Below are positions 44,820 through 57,350 of a stretch of 64,000 nt of DNA, one piece after another. The DNA is taken from NCBI GenBank assembly GCA_001986395.2, contig MQVO02000004.1:1178001-1242000 (forward strand). The letters run 5' to 3'. The notes beneath the pieces are model-generated. The model made no database searches. It was not told the DNA's origin and worked only from the letters and a program-made list of their open reading frames with translations. This stretch comes from Irpex lacteus. Taxonomy: Eukaryota; Basidiomycota; Agaricomycetes; Polyporales; Irpicaceae. Positions within the stretch are counted from its first letter, which is position 1, and every line of letters begins with the position of its first letter. A program made the position numbers and the translations under genes.

Positions 44820-46625
44820 TTAAATCTCCAAAGGTTCATGAGAACGCGCCTCGAAGCCAGAACGATGTGTCTGACTCTCGCGTCTCTCCCGACGAGACTC
44901 AAAGCCTCCTTCGCCAGGACCACGTGGTTGACGGACAACGCCAGCATCAAGCCCACTGGTAACGCTGGAAGGCAAGCTAGGAACAGGCGGGATAGCATTA
45001 CCAAAGGCAGGATTGCCGAACAGTGCGGCGAAGCCTCCAGGAGAGCGCCTGGATGGTGATGCGATGGTTGCATAGCCCTCGCGAATGTTACCGTTAGAAG
45101 CCCGGGTAACAAGACGAGGTGCTTGAGACTGAAGAGACTTCATGTCTGGCATTGACTTCTTCATACGCAAAGATTGCGTCTGCGAAGCCGCAGCAGAGAG
45201 GAACGATGAAGGAGCGCGCGAGAGCGTCTGGCGAATAGGAGTATTCGCAGGCTGTTGTTGCTGTAGAACCAGACTATGAGATGGAACAGCTGCCGGCAGA
45301 CGATGATCAGACTCACCGTAGATGGATCAATGCGAGTGACAACGGCGTATCGGTCTTCGCCTTCTCCAACTGAATAATGATACACTCCGAGCTTCTGCGC
45401 AACGAGATGCACAACACGTCGCTGTTTAGCAGAGAGCGAACGGGAAAAGGCCAACTCATCCCTCATCGGGTCATCCTTGAACAGCAAGATACGCGAATAA
45501 ATCTCCAAGGTCGAAGGATCGTTCAAGTCGAGCTCGGTAGAAGGAGACTTGATGCTCCCCGGCGTAGCGGGCGGCGGAAGCGGCGAACTGCTGAGGCTAT
45601 AACTTCCAGGGGTCGGAAGCGAGGGCACCGGTGGAAGCTGAACTTGAGGCGACGGGAAAGACGGGAATGGCGAAGTGCCGGAGAACGAGCGCGACGCAGA
45701 GAACGGAGGGGCGATGCCAGCACTTGTGGGGCTGCCATAGTCGTCGAAGGGCGTCTGCTGGTGCTGTTGCTGCTGCATCGCAGCCTGCTCCTTCTCCAAT
45801 TGCATGGAACGCATACGACGGATAGCCTTCTCGCGCTCAATGCGCTCCTTTTCGCCAGCTTGCAAAACCTTTTTGTATTCGACGCGCAGCTTACGGCCTT
45901 GCACGTCGAAACCATTGAGGGCAGCAACGACAGCGTCGGCATCAACTGACTGCCTGAAGTTAGCAAAGGCAAGACCCCGGAATTGACCAGCCGGGTCAAG
46001 ATGGTAATTGAACGCATAAGGCGTCGGGATCGAGAGAGAAGCCTAGCAAACAAATGAGCAATGTGGCGGTGATACCGCATAATGAAGGAACTGACAATTA
46101 TGTCAAGGAGCGTCTCGCGTTTTACATTGAATGGTATGTTCTTGATTACGATGGCAGTGGGTATAATGTCTTCGTCTGCCCCCAGAGCGCCTGGCGTCGT
46201 TGGTCCGAGGTTGGGAGTGACGACGTTGCCCATAGGAGGCGAGCCCCCCGACGACGAAAAGTCAGAATTGTTGTTGGGGGACAACGAGCGATTGTCCGAA
46301 ATGCCGACTTGGGCATTGTCGAGCCATTGCTAGCAAGAGCAAAGAGGCATCAGCACGGCTAGAATCGCGACGTGTCGTGGAAGATGCGTACGCTGGGCAA
46401 ACCACTTCGCAAGGTCTTGTTCTTGAGAGGAGACTGACTCAGTCCACCGAGGGGGTTGTATTGAGACTGCGCTGGGATAGGTGGAGATGTAGAGAAGTGG
46501 TATGGACTCCTTCCGTTGCCGCTGGCTGTGCCTTCGTAATCGTAAGCTTCATGAAGACGTTGCTGGGATGGCTTGGAAGAGAGCGACAGGGTGGAGATAT
46601 CCGGGGTCGGCGAGGTGCTGGTCAT
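44820..46625 (-). CDS. PIN4: RNA-binding protein with RRM and R3H domains (Pin4/Cip2 type)
   Basis: Four exons, 46625-46392, 46329-46096, 46042-45317 and 45260-44820 (544 aa). The RRM begins TAIVIKNIPFNVKRETLLDI and continues with PTPYAFNYHLDPAGQFRGLA and LNGFDVQGRKLRVEYKKVL. A coiled basic segment rich in Arg/Glu and a Gln-rich stretch (MQQQQHQQ) follow. The R3H domain is near residues 330-390 (LEIYSRILLFKDDPMRDELA, RRVVHLVAQKLGVYHYSVG). Yeast Pin4/Mdt1 binds Rad53 and S. pombe Cip2 binds mRNAs in the stress response, so it probably regulates mRNA stability. Rich in SP/TP sites, as expected for a kinase target. The 620-bp upstream region (46626-47246) is its promoter. Confidence 0.9.
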
Positions 46626-47246
46626 GATATCTTATGATGTAGGTGCGAAAGTAATGTGATGTGTGTTACAAAATGCTGTAGAACCGTTCGTGAAAAAGGG
46701 ACTCGTAAGAGAATAAAAAGCCTGTGGAGGGAGGAGAGAAAAGATGGTGGTAGGTCGAGTGAGAGCTTGTGTCGAAGATGGTCGTCGATTTCTGAAAACG
46801 TGGTGTGCGTAGGCGCCGGAAGGACTGGCCTCTCAGCGCACCGGGTCAGCTTCAACAGTTCGCAGTTGTCTTCTTTGTTGTGGCCTCGCGTTTTGGAATT
46901 GAAACACTCTTTCTGATGATGTTACATAAAGTAGAATAACGCCGCATAGGCATGAGGTCTGATCAGCATCCATCGTGGCCGACATGTTCGTCTTCGACCG
47001 CATCCGTTCACTCTCGTGTTGTACTTCTAATGTACTGGTATCGTAACTCTTCCCAGCTGTTCGCCCTGATAGGCTACGCTTCCTCATGCTAATCACACCT
47101 TCGTCTCTATGGTGCCAACCCTGCACGCATCGTGGCACCAGCGATGCCCCGTAATCGGCGAAAGGGACGTACAAAATATGATAATGTACAAAGTCATTCA
47201 TCGTCCTGTCCTAATAAGACAACAGATCGTTTGAGATCAATCGGCT

Positions 47247-50198
47247 TCAAGAGCTGGCGATGCGTGTAACATCAGGTTCCTCATACGGAGGAGGGGGCGT
47301 AGCCGCCCGTTGTGGCGACGCTGTCTCCTCGCTGACTGCCTGAGTCTCCAGAGTGCTCGGTTGCGGATGCGAATTCGGTGCCGGTAGCGTCGACGACCTG
47401 GGAGGTAACGGTGGTCCTGGCATAGGAACAGGAACAGGTGCAACAGCAGGGATATCACTGTTGTTGGGAAGGACAGGCAGATTCGCGGGAGGTATCAATG
47501 ACGCAGGCAGGGTTTCGGGAATCTCGCGGCCAGCCAACTTTCCACGGATCAAGTACATCGCCACCGCGAACTCTTCCCTTGTGAGTCGCCCATTTCGGTG
47601 GATGTCAGCGAGATCCCTACATATGACGCCAAAAAGAAAGTCAGTTACCGTTCGTGTGAAGTAAATAGTCAGGTACGCACCATATTCTCCCGAGGTCTTC
47701 GGTTGATAACTTGGACTTGGACATAAAGGCAACGGCTGCGTCGCCTTCGATGTACTCGTGCTTCCAGGGATCTAAGGTATCAAAGAACTTGTCTGCATTG
47801 GCTTTATCCGTTGGCGAAACATCCCAGTTCCACCCAGGAGGAGCGGATGTCTGCCCGTCTCGTGTGAAGATGGCTGAGCCCGACGGTGTGGCAGGTGGAC
47901 TTGGGCTCGAAGAGGGAGGGCCTCTGAAAGGTGACTGGAAGATAGAGGAAGAGGTAGGGCTTAGGGGACTCCGTGGTGGTAATGGTGGCGGCGAGCTTAT
48001 GGGCGTAATGACTGGTCTGCCGCCAATCGAGGGAACCGGCATTTGAACAGGTTCGTTCGAAGAGAAATTCAGGCCGAGAAGCTATCAGGGCACCACCAGT
48101 CAGAATAGCCCTTCACAAATACAACGGAAACTCACATCTTCGGCGACTGACTGTATGGATGGAACTGGAGGAGGCGAGAATTGTCTAGGAGGAGGTCCGT
48201 TACTTCTGGGAAGTGTGGTAGGCAGTGGTTGTCGACGTTCAGCTAGCTGAGCCAAGTAGAGCGTCGTAGCAAATTCGTCTCGAGTAAGCCGACCATTGGA
48301 ATCCTCATCCGCGAGATTCCTTGAATATAATAAGTAATAATACGCTTAAACCGAAAATTACCACGGCCCACCATATTTGCTGCACAGTCTCCTCGGAAAT
48401 TCCAGTCTGCCTGAGGTGCGCCTGTATGGTCTCTCGGTCAAGGTAACCGTTTCGTCTCTCATCAAATGCGTCGAAGAAAGCATCCGCACTGGACCTCACG
48501 TCTGCTGGCACTACCCAAGTCGAACCAGACGACGAAGGGCCGGACATATACAACGAATCAAAATCTGGCTGTGGCATTGTAAGGGCAGCTTGGGAGTACA
48601 GGGAGGGCGGTAGCGAATGAGGAACGGAGGTGATAGTCCCAGCCATGCAGCCTTGGATTAGATACATGGCGATGGTGAAGGCCTGTGCGTCGAGAGCCCC
48701 GCGGTGCTGAGTATCTGCTAGTTCCCTGTCGGCACAGTCAGATTTGTTCATGACTTCAGGTACTGCTACCCACCATATCTGGCTCAAGGTCTCAGTAGGA
48801 AGCCTTGATTTCATAAATAATTGCCGTGCTTGTAGTCCTGGTTTGGAGTATTAGTAAAGAAGGGCGCAGGAGTTATTAGAGAACGAATACCATTAATCAA
48901 CCCGTCAACCGGCTGGCTGTTGTTAAATATCTTCATAAATTTCTGACGATCTTCAGGTGTCAAAGGAGGTAGGTTTGCTGATTGCAGCGTGGGCGACGGA
49001 AATGCACTGCTGCTACTCGACGTAGATGGGCCGGCATATGCCTGGGATTGTTCCCCACGGGAAGACTCGAGTCCGTCAATTTGCGCAAGCGGTCCGGCTG
49101 CGGAAACTGCTGTAAGGAGACTGCGGGTGATACTGGTAAGCGGGTAAACATACCCTTCGTGACCAAATCTACGACAATAGGAATGCCCGCTTGCGCATGT
49201 CCAATTAACCTGAGTGTAACACCGACGATATGCTTAGACAGCATCTCGTTCTCTTCCACATTCGAGATTTCGAATATCGTAGCCAATATTTGAGGTGGAA
49301 GTCTGGAACCGCTCATGATCTTGTAAAGGGCGTGAACACTGATGTTATCTCCCCCGCGAGAAGCCCCGATCTCGAATATGCGCTCTACCAAGGAGAGCTC
49401 GTATGGCGTTGGCTGGAAGCGTGTGATCGCGTCCAACGCTTGGAGCTGCGATGATCAGTGTCTTCAGTTTGTATAGATTTCAACAGAATGCACACACCTT
49501 GGTTTCTGACTCCTTCCGTTCTCTGTCTTGCTGCTCAGCCACGCCATTTGCTGTGTCCTCGTAGGCCTTCAATGCTTCAAGGGTTTCCTCGTTAGCCGCA
49601 AACAGCTGCGCCAAAAGCTCCTCCTCCTTAGTTTCCGCCTCGCTAGTAGCTCTTCCACGAGAGTGCTCTGCCTCCGCTGTCGCCCAAGGAATTGTGGAAG
49701 TGATCAACTTCTGAGCCTGACGGCACTTCTTGCGGAACTCCTGAGTGGTAGCACCGAGTCAACCTCACGAGCAGACCCATCTTGCGCAAGACGCACCTCT
49801 ATCAGCTCATTCTGTTTGAGGTCCTCTGGCTTTGTGTAGGCAATAGTTTCTCGCAGGAGTTGTGCATTCCCCTTGGCAGTACTGCAAACTTTGAAGAGGC
49901 GCTGTACCTCTTCATCATGAGATAAGATCCTCTGTCTCCGCTCTGGAAGTGCCCCTGAGGGTGCAGCCCCGTTTGGCCTCCGCTGTTCGATAACTTGTTG
50001 CCGGTGGTTTGGATCTGGTGGAGAGACACCGAAAGCTCTGTCCCAGCCCGGAGGGGGACCAGGCGGAGGCGCGTATTCCCTTCGAGGTGGTGGGGTAGCG
50101 TACGGAGATTCTGGTGCAGGAGCTGATCCCCCTTAGCGTATTGAATTTGTAGTTGAATGGCAAGACATACCTGCTCGTCGCAGCCTCCTGAATGTCAT
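47247..50198 (-). CDS. GAT domain plus four EH domains and a PPxY tail: endocytic adaptor of unusual architecture
   Basis: Ten exons from the innermost usable ATG: 50198-50171, 50122-49797, 49740-49498, 49445-49154, 49109-48891, 48837-48774, 48725-48372, 48319-48136, 48081-47681 and 47616-47247 (826 aa). The true start may lie further up (ATG at 50494). Exons 2-3 encode a Lsb5-like GAT domain (VQRLFKVCSTAKGNAQLLRE, then NELIEEFRKKCRQAQKLI and IPWATAEAEHSRG). A 52-bp intron joins it in frame to an Ede1-like EH1 (PYELSLVERIFEIG, GSRLPPQILATIFEIS), followed by EH2 (SRLPTETLSQIWELADTQ), EH3 (TGISEETVQQIWNLADEDSN) and EH4 (SKLSTEDLGRIWDLADIHRN). The C-terminus is Pro-rich with PPPPYEEP, a WW-domain ligand. 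GAT binds ubiquitin and GTPases; EH binds NPF motifs. No coiled coil or UBA, unlike EDE1. Confidence 0.75.
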
Positions 50199-50690
50199 GA
50201 GTGCTAGTTTGTGCGAGCGGTCGCTGGGAGGGTGAGAGATCGGGATGACAAGGGTCTTTCCTTGAAGTACAACTGCGGAGTCGAGGGCGGCTGTACGAGT
50301 GCTCACGCCGCCACATCAAAAGGTCACAGCAGACACAATACGCAGTCTCGCAGCAAATAAATGTAAAGAAAGCTGTAAAGATACTTAGGTTGGCCAGTCT
50401 TCACGACAATTGGAGAGATCAAGTCTGCAGGAGTTAGCAGGAATAGTCTAATGGATTGATAGCCACGAGGTGGTGCTGAAAATATTCCGAACATGTTTTA
50501 CGTGCACGTAATCGGTGGCACTCGTTGCACGCCCACAAAAACAAATATTCCAGTTTCGTTATCGTCCATTTTCTGGCCTACTTGCGAGTAGAATATTTCC
50601 GCCAAGTTTAGAAGAGTGCACGAGATTTCGACATACGGCGGGAAGGAGGGGTTGCTTGTGCAGAACAAACATTGACCGTCTGGGAAAGTC

Positions 50691-53690
50691 ATGATGCAAC
50701 AACTCAACGCGGGCCAACAACCGCGACTCGTGCATAGCCAAAACTCTTCCTCCTCCTTCCGCTCCTTCATCTCTCCTCAGTCCGCCATACAACTCCCAAT
50801 GTTGGGACCCAACTTGCAGGTCCAGCAGAAGATGCAGCAGGTTCAGCAACTCGGGCCCCAGCAGCAGCAAGGCCCCCAGCCCTCAGAAATTCCACTTCCG
50901 CCACAAAGCGGCCAAGACTTCACTCTTTCAAGTGTTCTACACTTTCTTCAAACGGAATGGAGAAGATACGAGAGAGATAGAAACGAATGGGAGATCGAGC
51001 GTGCTGAGATGCGGGTACGTGCTGTGGACTATCGGCTCAAGAGTCGCGTCTCTGACACACACTTCCTCGCCCACTCTAGGCACGCATCGCGCTTCTCGAG
51101 GGAGAGCGACGTTCATTTGACAATGTTAAACTTGATCTCATGCGTCGAATAAAGATGCTCGAATATGCCCTACGGGTTGAGAGGTGTGTATACTGTCTGG
51201 TCGTGCGCCGTTTCTCATGACCTTGACGTGTCACACGCAGGACAAAGCAACTCAACCAGCCGCCCTCTCAGTCCGTACCACCTACAAAACTGGCTGCTAT
51301 TCAGTCACAGATGGGTGGGTCGTCTCAGAAGGACGAAGGTAGCAGTGGCAGCTCTCCCCGTAGTGAAGGTGCGCGTCGGCTGGTAATGAATTCTGCCTCT
51401 GGCCTGGGCTCATGTTAGTTCTGGGTACCTCTACAGATTCTCCCCTACCCCCAGAAGGTTCAAACGCTGTGCCCAATGGTCCCGCACGGAAAACCCAGAC
51501 ATGGTCTACCGGTACCGGTTGGCATCAACTGAATGGTCCATCAGCAGGCCAGCTTGGAACGATGGGTAAACCTCCTCCTGGCCGTGACCCAAAGAGCAGG
51601 GCGCGTAGCCGAGACTATCTCAAGCAGTATGTATATACTCATCCGATGTGTATAACTCCGTTGAATATTTTGTCTTCACTACAGGTGTTTACAAGAAGTC
51701 TCTTATTTAACGTCACCTCAAGCTATGAACCCGCTTCCTAATCGGCCTCTGCTCAACAACTCCTCCCTTCCGGTATCACTACCCAACGTCCCTTCGTTCG
51801 ACTCCGTGTTCAATGGCCGCCCACGAAAAGTGATGCCTGAAGCTGGAAAGGACTTCATGGTCAACGGGATGACCCTGCTCCCACCAGCCCCACCGCCTCC
51901 TCCTGGTCCCGGTGCGAATCAGAGCAACCCAATTGACCGTGCAGGGATATTAGGTTCTCTTGTTCCACAACAGCAGCAACAGCCTCAGACGGCTACCGGA
52001 CCGCCTGTCCAAGTACAGCTCCAGCCTGCGGCAGAGCCGTCACAGCAGCAAGGTCCGCAGGCGCAAAGTGAAAGCAGGGAGCTTTCGCAAAGTTCCGATC
52101 AGGATGGTGTTCCAACAGCTATTTTCCGGCCTGATTCCGCAGGGGAGTGGAGAGAGAAGTTGAGGCAGTCTCATGAGGCAGAATTGGCACGCGTAGAACA
52201 AGCGGGCGGAAAGACGACTAGCGGTGCTGAATCGTGGGAGAGGCGTTCTCGGGACGAAGATGAGGACCCAAAGACGGAGGAGGAGCCTGATCTAGATGAT
52301 GAGGACGGCACGGTTATTGACAACGGTGAAGACAACAAAGTATGGAAGAACAAGCGGACGCTCAGGAAGTCAGTCTCCGTCTAACAATATTCTCTACCCA
52401 TCTATTCCTATATTTCCGTGCTTTGATACTTGGGCACCTGGAGAGCTTATCTTGTTTAATATGTACTGACCCTGCTTACAGTCATTTGGACGCTGTGCGT
52501 GCGGTTGCATTTCACCCGAACGAGCTCTGTTTGGCTACCGGCGGCGACGATAACACGGTGAAGATCTGGCGAGTTGACGTAGCAGGCCTCGCTTCATTCG
52601 CGTGAGTGGGGTACCTTTTTCATCACATGTTCATTACCGAACTCTAACCCGTTCTGTTGTACTACTTGCAGTTCACGACCAACAACAGAGGTTGAACCTC
52701 AGCTAACCCTGCGGGGACACTCCGCGCCGATTACGCGCCTCGTACATGCACCGTCGAAGAACCTCCTCTACTCCGCCTCGATGGATTCATCTATACGAGT
52801 GTGGGCATTACCTCCAGCGTCACATACGACATACGCGCCCTACGACGCGACGCGCGCGCGTGGAGAGTTGATTGGTCATACGGACGCCGTCTGGGACCTT
52901 TCGCTCGTTCGGGACGAAAACACGCTTATCAGCTGCGGGGCGGAGGGCTCCGTGAAGGTGTGGGATGTCAGCGGTTACTCAGGAGGTGGCTCGTTGAGAC
53001 TGTCGTGGTCGTACGACGGTCTAGACAACACAGCCGATGGCGAGTTGGGTGCAGATAACGGCGACATACCCGGGGCTACCGCTGTCGAAGCTATCAAAAC
53101 AGACTTGAAGAAGGTAGCTGTGGCGTACCAGAATGCTGTCATTAAGATTTTCGACATTGAGACCGGCAAAGAGGTAATAAAGTTGAACCCCGATGCTACG
53201 CAAGGTAAGCATAAATATGCTCATTTGATGGTGGAGATATGTCTAATAAGGTTTCGTATGACAGACGGTGTTCCTGCAGGCCAGGTTAATAGCATTGTGT
53301 CTCATCCAACGATGCCAATCCTTGTTACCGGCCATGAAGACAAGTACATAAGGATGTTTGACATTACGACCGGTATGCATACTTGGCTGCTCTTGATTCT
53401 AGTTTTACCTAATATGCCTCATAGGACAATGCACGCATTCTATTCTGGCACACCTCGATGCTGTTACATCAGTATCATTAGACGTTGCCGGATTCGCACT
53501 TGTCTCAGGTAGCCACGACTGCTCGGTTCGTTTCTGGGATGTACTTGGCACCAAGGCCTGCGTGCAGGAGATCACGAACCATCGTGAGAAGGCTCGCGAG
53601 GGCGTTTTGGCAGTTGAGTTCCACCCGTCGCTTCCGTTCATGGCAAGCGCAGGTGCAGACGGTGCCGTTAAACTATACGCCTCGTCATAG
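50691..53690 (+). CDS. Striatin-family WD40 protein (STRIPAK scaffold)
   Basis: Nine exons, 818 aa: 50691-51014, 51080-51183, 51241-51368, 51437-51626, 51685-52368, 52482-52601, 52672-53204, 53265-53372 and 53425-53690. A Gln-rich N-terminus precedes the striatin coiled-coil/caveolin-binding signature (TLSSVLHFLQTEWRRYERDR, then ARIALLEGERRSFDN and LMRRIKMLEYALRVER). A Gly/Pro/Gln-rich linker follows, then an acidic stretch before the conserved KRTLRNHLDAVRAVAFHP. The WD40 propeller shows TGGDDNTVKIWRVD, SASMDSSIRVWAL, SCGAEGSVKVWDVSG, GHEDKYIRMFDITTG and SGSHDCSVRFWDVLG. Striatin organises PP2A and kinases in STRIPAK, which controls hyphal fusion and fruiting in fungi (Sordaria PRO11). Divergent from the GAT-EH gene. 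Confidence 0.93.
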
Positions 53691-54051
53691 TTCACTAGCT
53701 CTACGTTCAACTTTCTACCTACATCGCTTTCGGACGCTCTGGAATCTGTCGCAATTTCATCTGTTCATTCTCTCGAGGTTGTACATGTTCTTGCTCCGGT
53801 CTACCCGTACGCCCTTATATTACGACACGCTCTTCTCCTTTGTAAGCCCCAGAGGATTGAGAACTCTAGACGAAGATCGGCTGTTCGTCCCTCTTTCCTC
53901 GTATATACTCCACATACTTATATACCTTACGCATTCCGGAAACTGGAGCAATGATGATTCTGGATACCAAACTACGTATGGTGTGATTATAAAAGTTGTT
54001 GTGAGATACAGTAAGCCAAGCTATAAGCATAGAGTATACGTGACTACTAGT

Positions 54052-55297
54052 TTACGAGAAGACGAATTGTTCGTAGAGCGCACTGCCCGAATACTGCTGT
54101 TTACCGGCAAACCCTCCCTTGACACTGCCAATCCAGCGCATACCTGTCGGATCGACCACTGAGAGAACCTTCGTGTGCTGCACCTCAAGCTGGAGTTTGC
54201 CTTTTTGTTCGACTTCCATCGAGATAGAGAAGCCGGTGGGAGAGTGATTGGCGGGTGTGGGCGGGAAGACAGTACCCTGGCCAGTGGGCCTTACTTGCGT
54301 TCCGCTGCATGCCAGCGACATAATCTGACCGTTCTGAGCGATGTAGCCACTGGCACCCTCCTTCCCGTCCGCGTCCATGTAGTCGAACCAGACAATGGAG
54401 TAAGGCCCGACGTTGGCGTGACCCCAGTACCAGAAGCGAGTCGTGTTCGACACTGGCACCGAGCCCCAATTCTAAAGAGAGACGAACATGAGGGTAAGTA
54501 CTTGATTATGGAGATCGAATATTGAAGTTGTAACTGACTTGGTCATGGTATCCGCGACCAGAGAACTGCACTTTCGTACCGTTCATGTTCAAATCAACGG
54601 TCGCGATTGAATCGGGGATAGCGTTGAACCATCCAAGCGTTTGCCCGAGTTTCAGCGACTGCCCTGCGCCGGCAGTAGCTGGACCGCAAGGGAAGTGAGC
54701 TGGCGCGGTCTGGGTAGCAGTGGTGAGTATGAATATCGCATCTAGCAGTGTAAGAAAACTCACCGAGAGCATAGTGACGGAGCCAGTGATGCCGGATTGA
54801 GGCGCATTGAACTGCAGGGTGTATGCCGACAAGTCTGGTGCCCCTGTCCATAGTGCAGATCCGTCGGGGAACCAGCCGACAGAGCCGCTACCGACAGTAT
54901 CGACGGTCATCTGCTCTGCGAGCACTGTTGCCCCAAGACCGCTGCCGTCAGGCATGACCACCGTGGCAGCCATGCCCACAGATGTACCAGGGTTTGGTGT
55001 TCCAGGGAACAGGGACTTATAGTCCGCGGTGAAGAACGCGAAGACGACACCGGACTTCCCGTCATTGGCGAGGACGTCGAAGTACCACCATTCAAAGGTG
55101 GTCAGGTTCAGGTTCTTCACCATTGGTCCGTCCCATGCTGACGAGGTAGAAGTGAATTGAACCGCGCTTGATCCGTTGTGCATATTAATGCCGGAGATGG
55201 GCGTGGTACTGGCAGCATTGCCAATACCTGGAGGTATGAAGGCAGCTGATACCAAGGAGATGCACGCGAATGCGAGTGAAGAGAAGGAAATACGCAT
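54052..55297 (-). CDS. Secreted AttH/CrtC-like protein (kievitone hydratase / Diels-Alderase superfamily)
   Basis: Three exons, 55297-54764, 54709-54539 and 54471-54052 (374 aa). A signal peptide (MRISFSSLAFACISLVSA) is followed by a beta-rich two-domain lipocalin-like fold with the AttH/CrtC signature FEWWYFDVLAND near residue 70. Later segments are GRGYHDQNWGS, where the H-D of the H-x-x-N region is typical, and RFWYWGHANVGPYSIVWFDY. Relatives include hydroxyneurosporene synthase, fungal kievitone hydratase and pericyclases of natural-product pathways, so hydration or isomerisation of a small hydrophobic molecule is possible. No biosynthetic partners are next to it. A TATA box lies 77 bp upstream. 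Confidence 0.75.
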
Positions 55298-55373
55298 GGC
55301 GGGTCTAGTTCGCTGGGGTAAAGAGATTGCGGTGTCGGGATAGTGATGAGCGATACCAGTGCTCAATCTCTGT

Positions 55374-55380
55374 CTTTATA
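55374..55380 (-). promoter_or_regulatory. TATA box of the AttH-like gene
   Basis: TATAAAG on the minus strand, 77-83 bp upstream of the ATG at 55297. The remaining gap to 55929 shows no gene. Confidence 0.5.
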
Positions 55381-55929
55381 GTGCCAGTGGCATCCACATC
55401 GACTTCGACGGTTTGAACATTCCTCAATGTTGAAGCGAAAGAGGAGCTGAGGATTTAGACAGGGCTACCTGTCGTGGACGAGCCCCCCTGCCTGGCTCAA
55501 CGCTCCATGGATAGAGTCTAGATAGGTGAAGGAGAGCGTTATGTCGAACGTGCCGACAGAAGGCCATGGTCGCTTAGAATCTGTCAAGAAGCCAAGCCCC
55601 ACGGATCCCTTACGTTAAGAACTTTCCCATTCTCGCTGAGCGGACTCCGCGATTTGCCAATGCTCACGAAATGCCAATGCACGAGAAAGCTCTAAGACAC
55701 TTGGTTCTAGAGGAGGAGTACAGCGATTTTTAATGACCCAGTAAGAGACTCCGAATGGTATTTGAATAAAACACGTACGTGCCACAGCCCCATATCGCGT
55801 GGTCGCGCGATGGTGTGAATACCACTCAATCGGTGATAACTCTGTAGCTATTTGATACAGTTTCGCTACGTATACAATGGTGGTGGTGGTGAATGGAGCA
55901 ACTTGCTAAATATCTGTTGGCCAGCTATG

Positions 55930-57350
55930 TCATCTGTGACCTGTGGATAGAGTTGACAGACCGCAAACTCACGAATAAGCATGCCTTGCTCTACGGCTGT
56001 GATCTGCGCTCCCAGCTTCTCCTTCCGTACTAGCTCTGCGACTTGCTCTGCAATCACACGGCAAATAGGCTTGTCTGCTTCCTGTTCCAGATCCTCTTTG
56101 CAATGGATAATGTAGACATGGACTCCAGAAAGTGCATCGCGATGAGCTTCAGTTATGTCGACTTCAAGCCGTTGCTTCTTTCGTGCCGGCGGTATGCCGA
56201 CGTCGACTTTGAGATCTTTCCGCGCTTTGACGACCTCCTCCGCCAATGAGACAAGCTCTTCCACGAGGTATTCTGGGCTCATGTGTCCATACAAACGGTC
56301 GGCCAATCTTCCAGAAGGATATGAGCACTCAATGAAGATAGTCGATAACGTATAGGGTATCTTCTCGGCGGCGACACGCCACACGTCCCGATTCCACCCA
56401 CGGTTGGAAAGCGTGTCTGCCTCAACGTCCCCAAAGAAAAGAAGTTCCTTGGTTGTGGCATCGTGCCTAATAAAGAAAGCAGCGCTCTCGTATACACCCT
56501 TATCTCGAGTGCGCCCGTGGCTTAAACGCATAGTGCGCACCGAGATGTCATCGAACACTCGCTCGTAAAGTCCATCTGGCTGTAGCCTGCAGCGTTTGGA
56601 ACAGGTTATTAAAACTCTATGCACCTATGACTCGCATTATACGCACCGCTTATAAACAAGTGGAGTTTCATCGCTACTATCCCACGAAGCAAGGTTGGGC
56701 CACAGCCGATCCGAGAATACCTGCTCGATGTCGTTGAGTGTTTGTGGAACACCGTAAATAGATTTGGCTGGCCCCTCTAGCGAGCCTGCGCATAGGACCA
56801 GACTGTTGATATGGTCCATATGCGCGTGGGTTATGAGATAACATCTATGAAGGTTGACATAAGCAGTGGGGCTATGGATGGTAGGCGCATTTAGAAGTAG
56901 TGGATTACCGGATCCAAGAGAGAACTTCTGTGGCCGTGCATGGCTTTAATGCTTGGTTGTTCCCACCGACGTCCTCTGGTTGGTTGAATATACCTGGCGT
57001 CTTCTCGAGGATGCGGGTCAATGCGCCCATTCCAGAACCTTATGACATGAGGATATGAAGTGAGTTCTAGTCAGAAGGAATACTCGCGTGAGAGATTGAC
57101 CTGCTTCTATCGCCACGATACCGTCGCTCCAGGTCTTCTCCGACGGCTTCAATAAATAGCTGCATGAACGGTATTCCTATATGAGCATGTACTAGACTCG
57201 TCAGTACGACTATCGGCTTTACCTGGAAAGATTGTGCTCATTGGGCCCACCACCTAGTTGATCAGCGTCAGCATTAACTTGAACTTGACAAGAATGTTAG
57301 AAGACACAGTACGAACCGCAACCGACAGCAACGAGATCGAACGTTGGCAT
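55930..57350 (-). CDS. PDE1: Class II (low-affinity) cAMP phosphodiesterase
   Basis: Seven exons, 57350-57317, 57253-57223, 57159-57101, 57038-56909, 56844-56647, 56586-55973 and 55940-55930 (358 aa). The metallo-beta-lactamase-like fold of class II PDEs is clear: MPTFDLVAVGCGGGPNEHNL, SSYLLKPSEKTWSDGIVAIE, the Zn-binding HAHMDHINSLV, then FFGDVEADTLSNRGWNRDVW and IFIECSYPSGRLADRLYGH. It hydrolyses cAMP and so dampens PKA signalling. The spliced C-terminus EQGMLIRHR needs an 11-nt last exon; if that intron is kept, the protein gains about 35 unrelated residues. The 640-bp region between it and EDE1 (57351-57990) shows no gene I can support. Confidence 0.92.

Noticed and set aside
50493..50571. 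Small ORF MDDNETGIFVFVG upstream of the GAT-EH gene
   Set aside because: Too short and unsupported to call a gene; it may be a uORF or part of an unresolved 5' exon.
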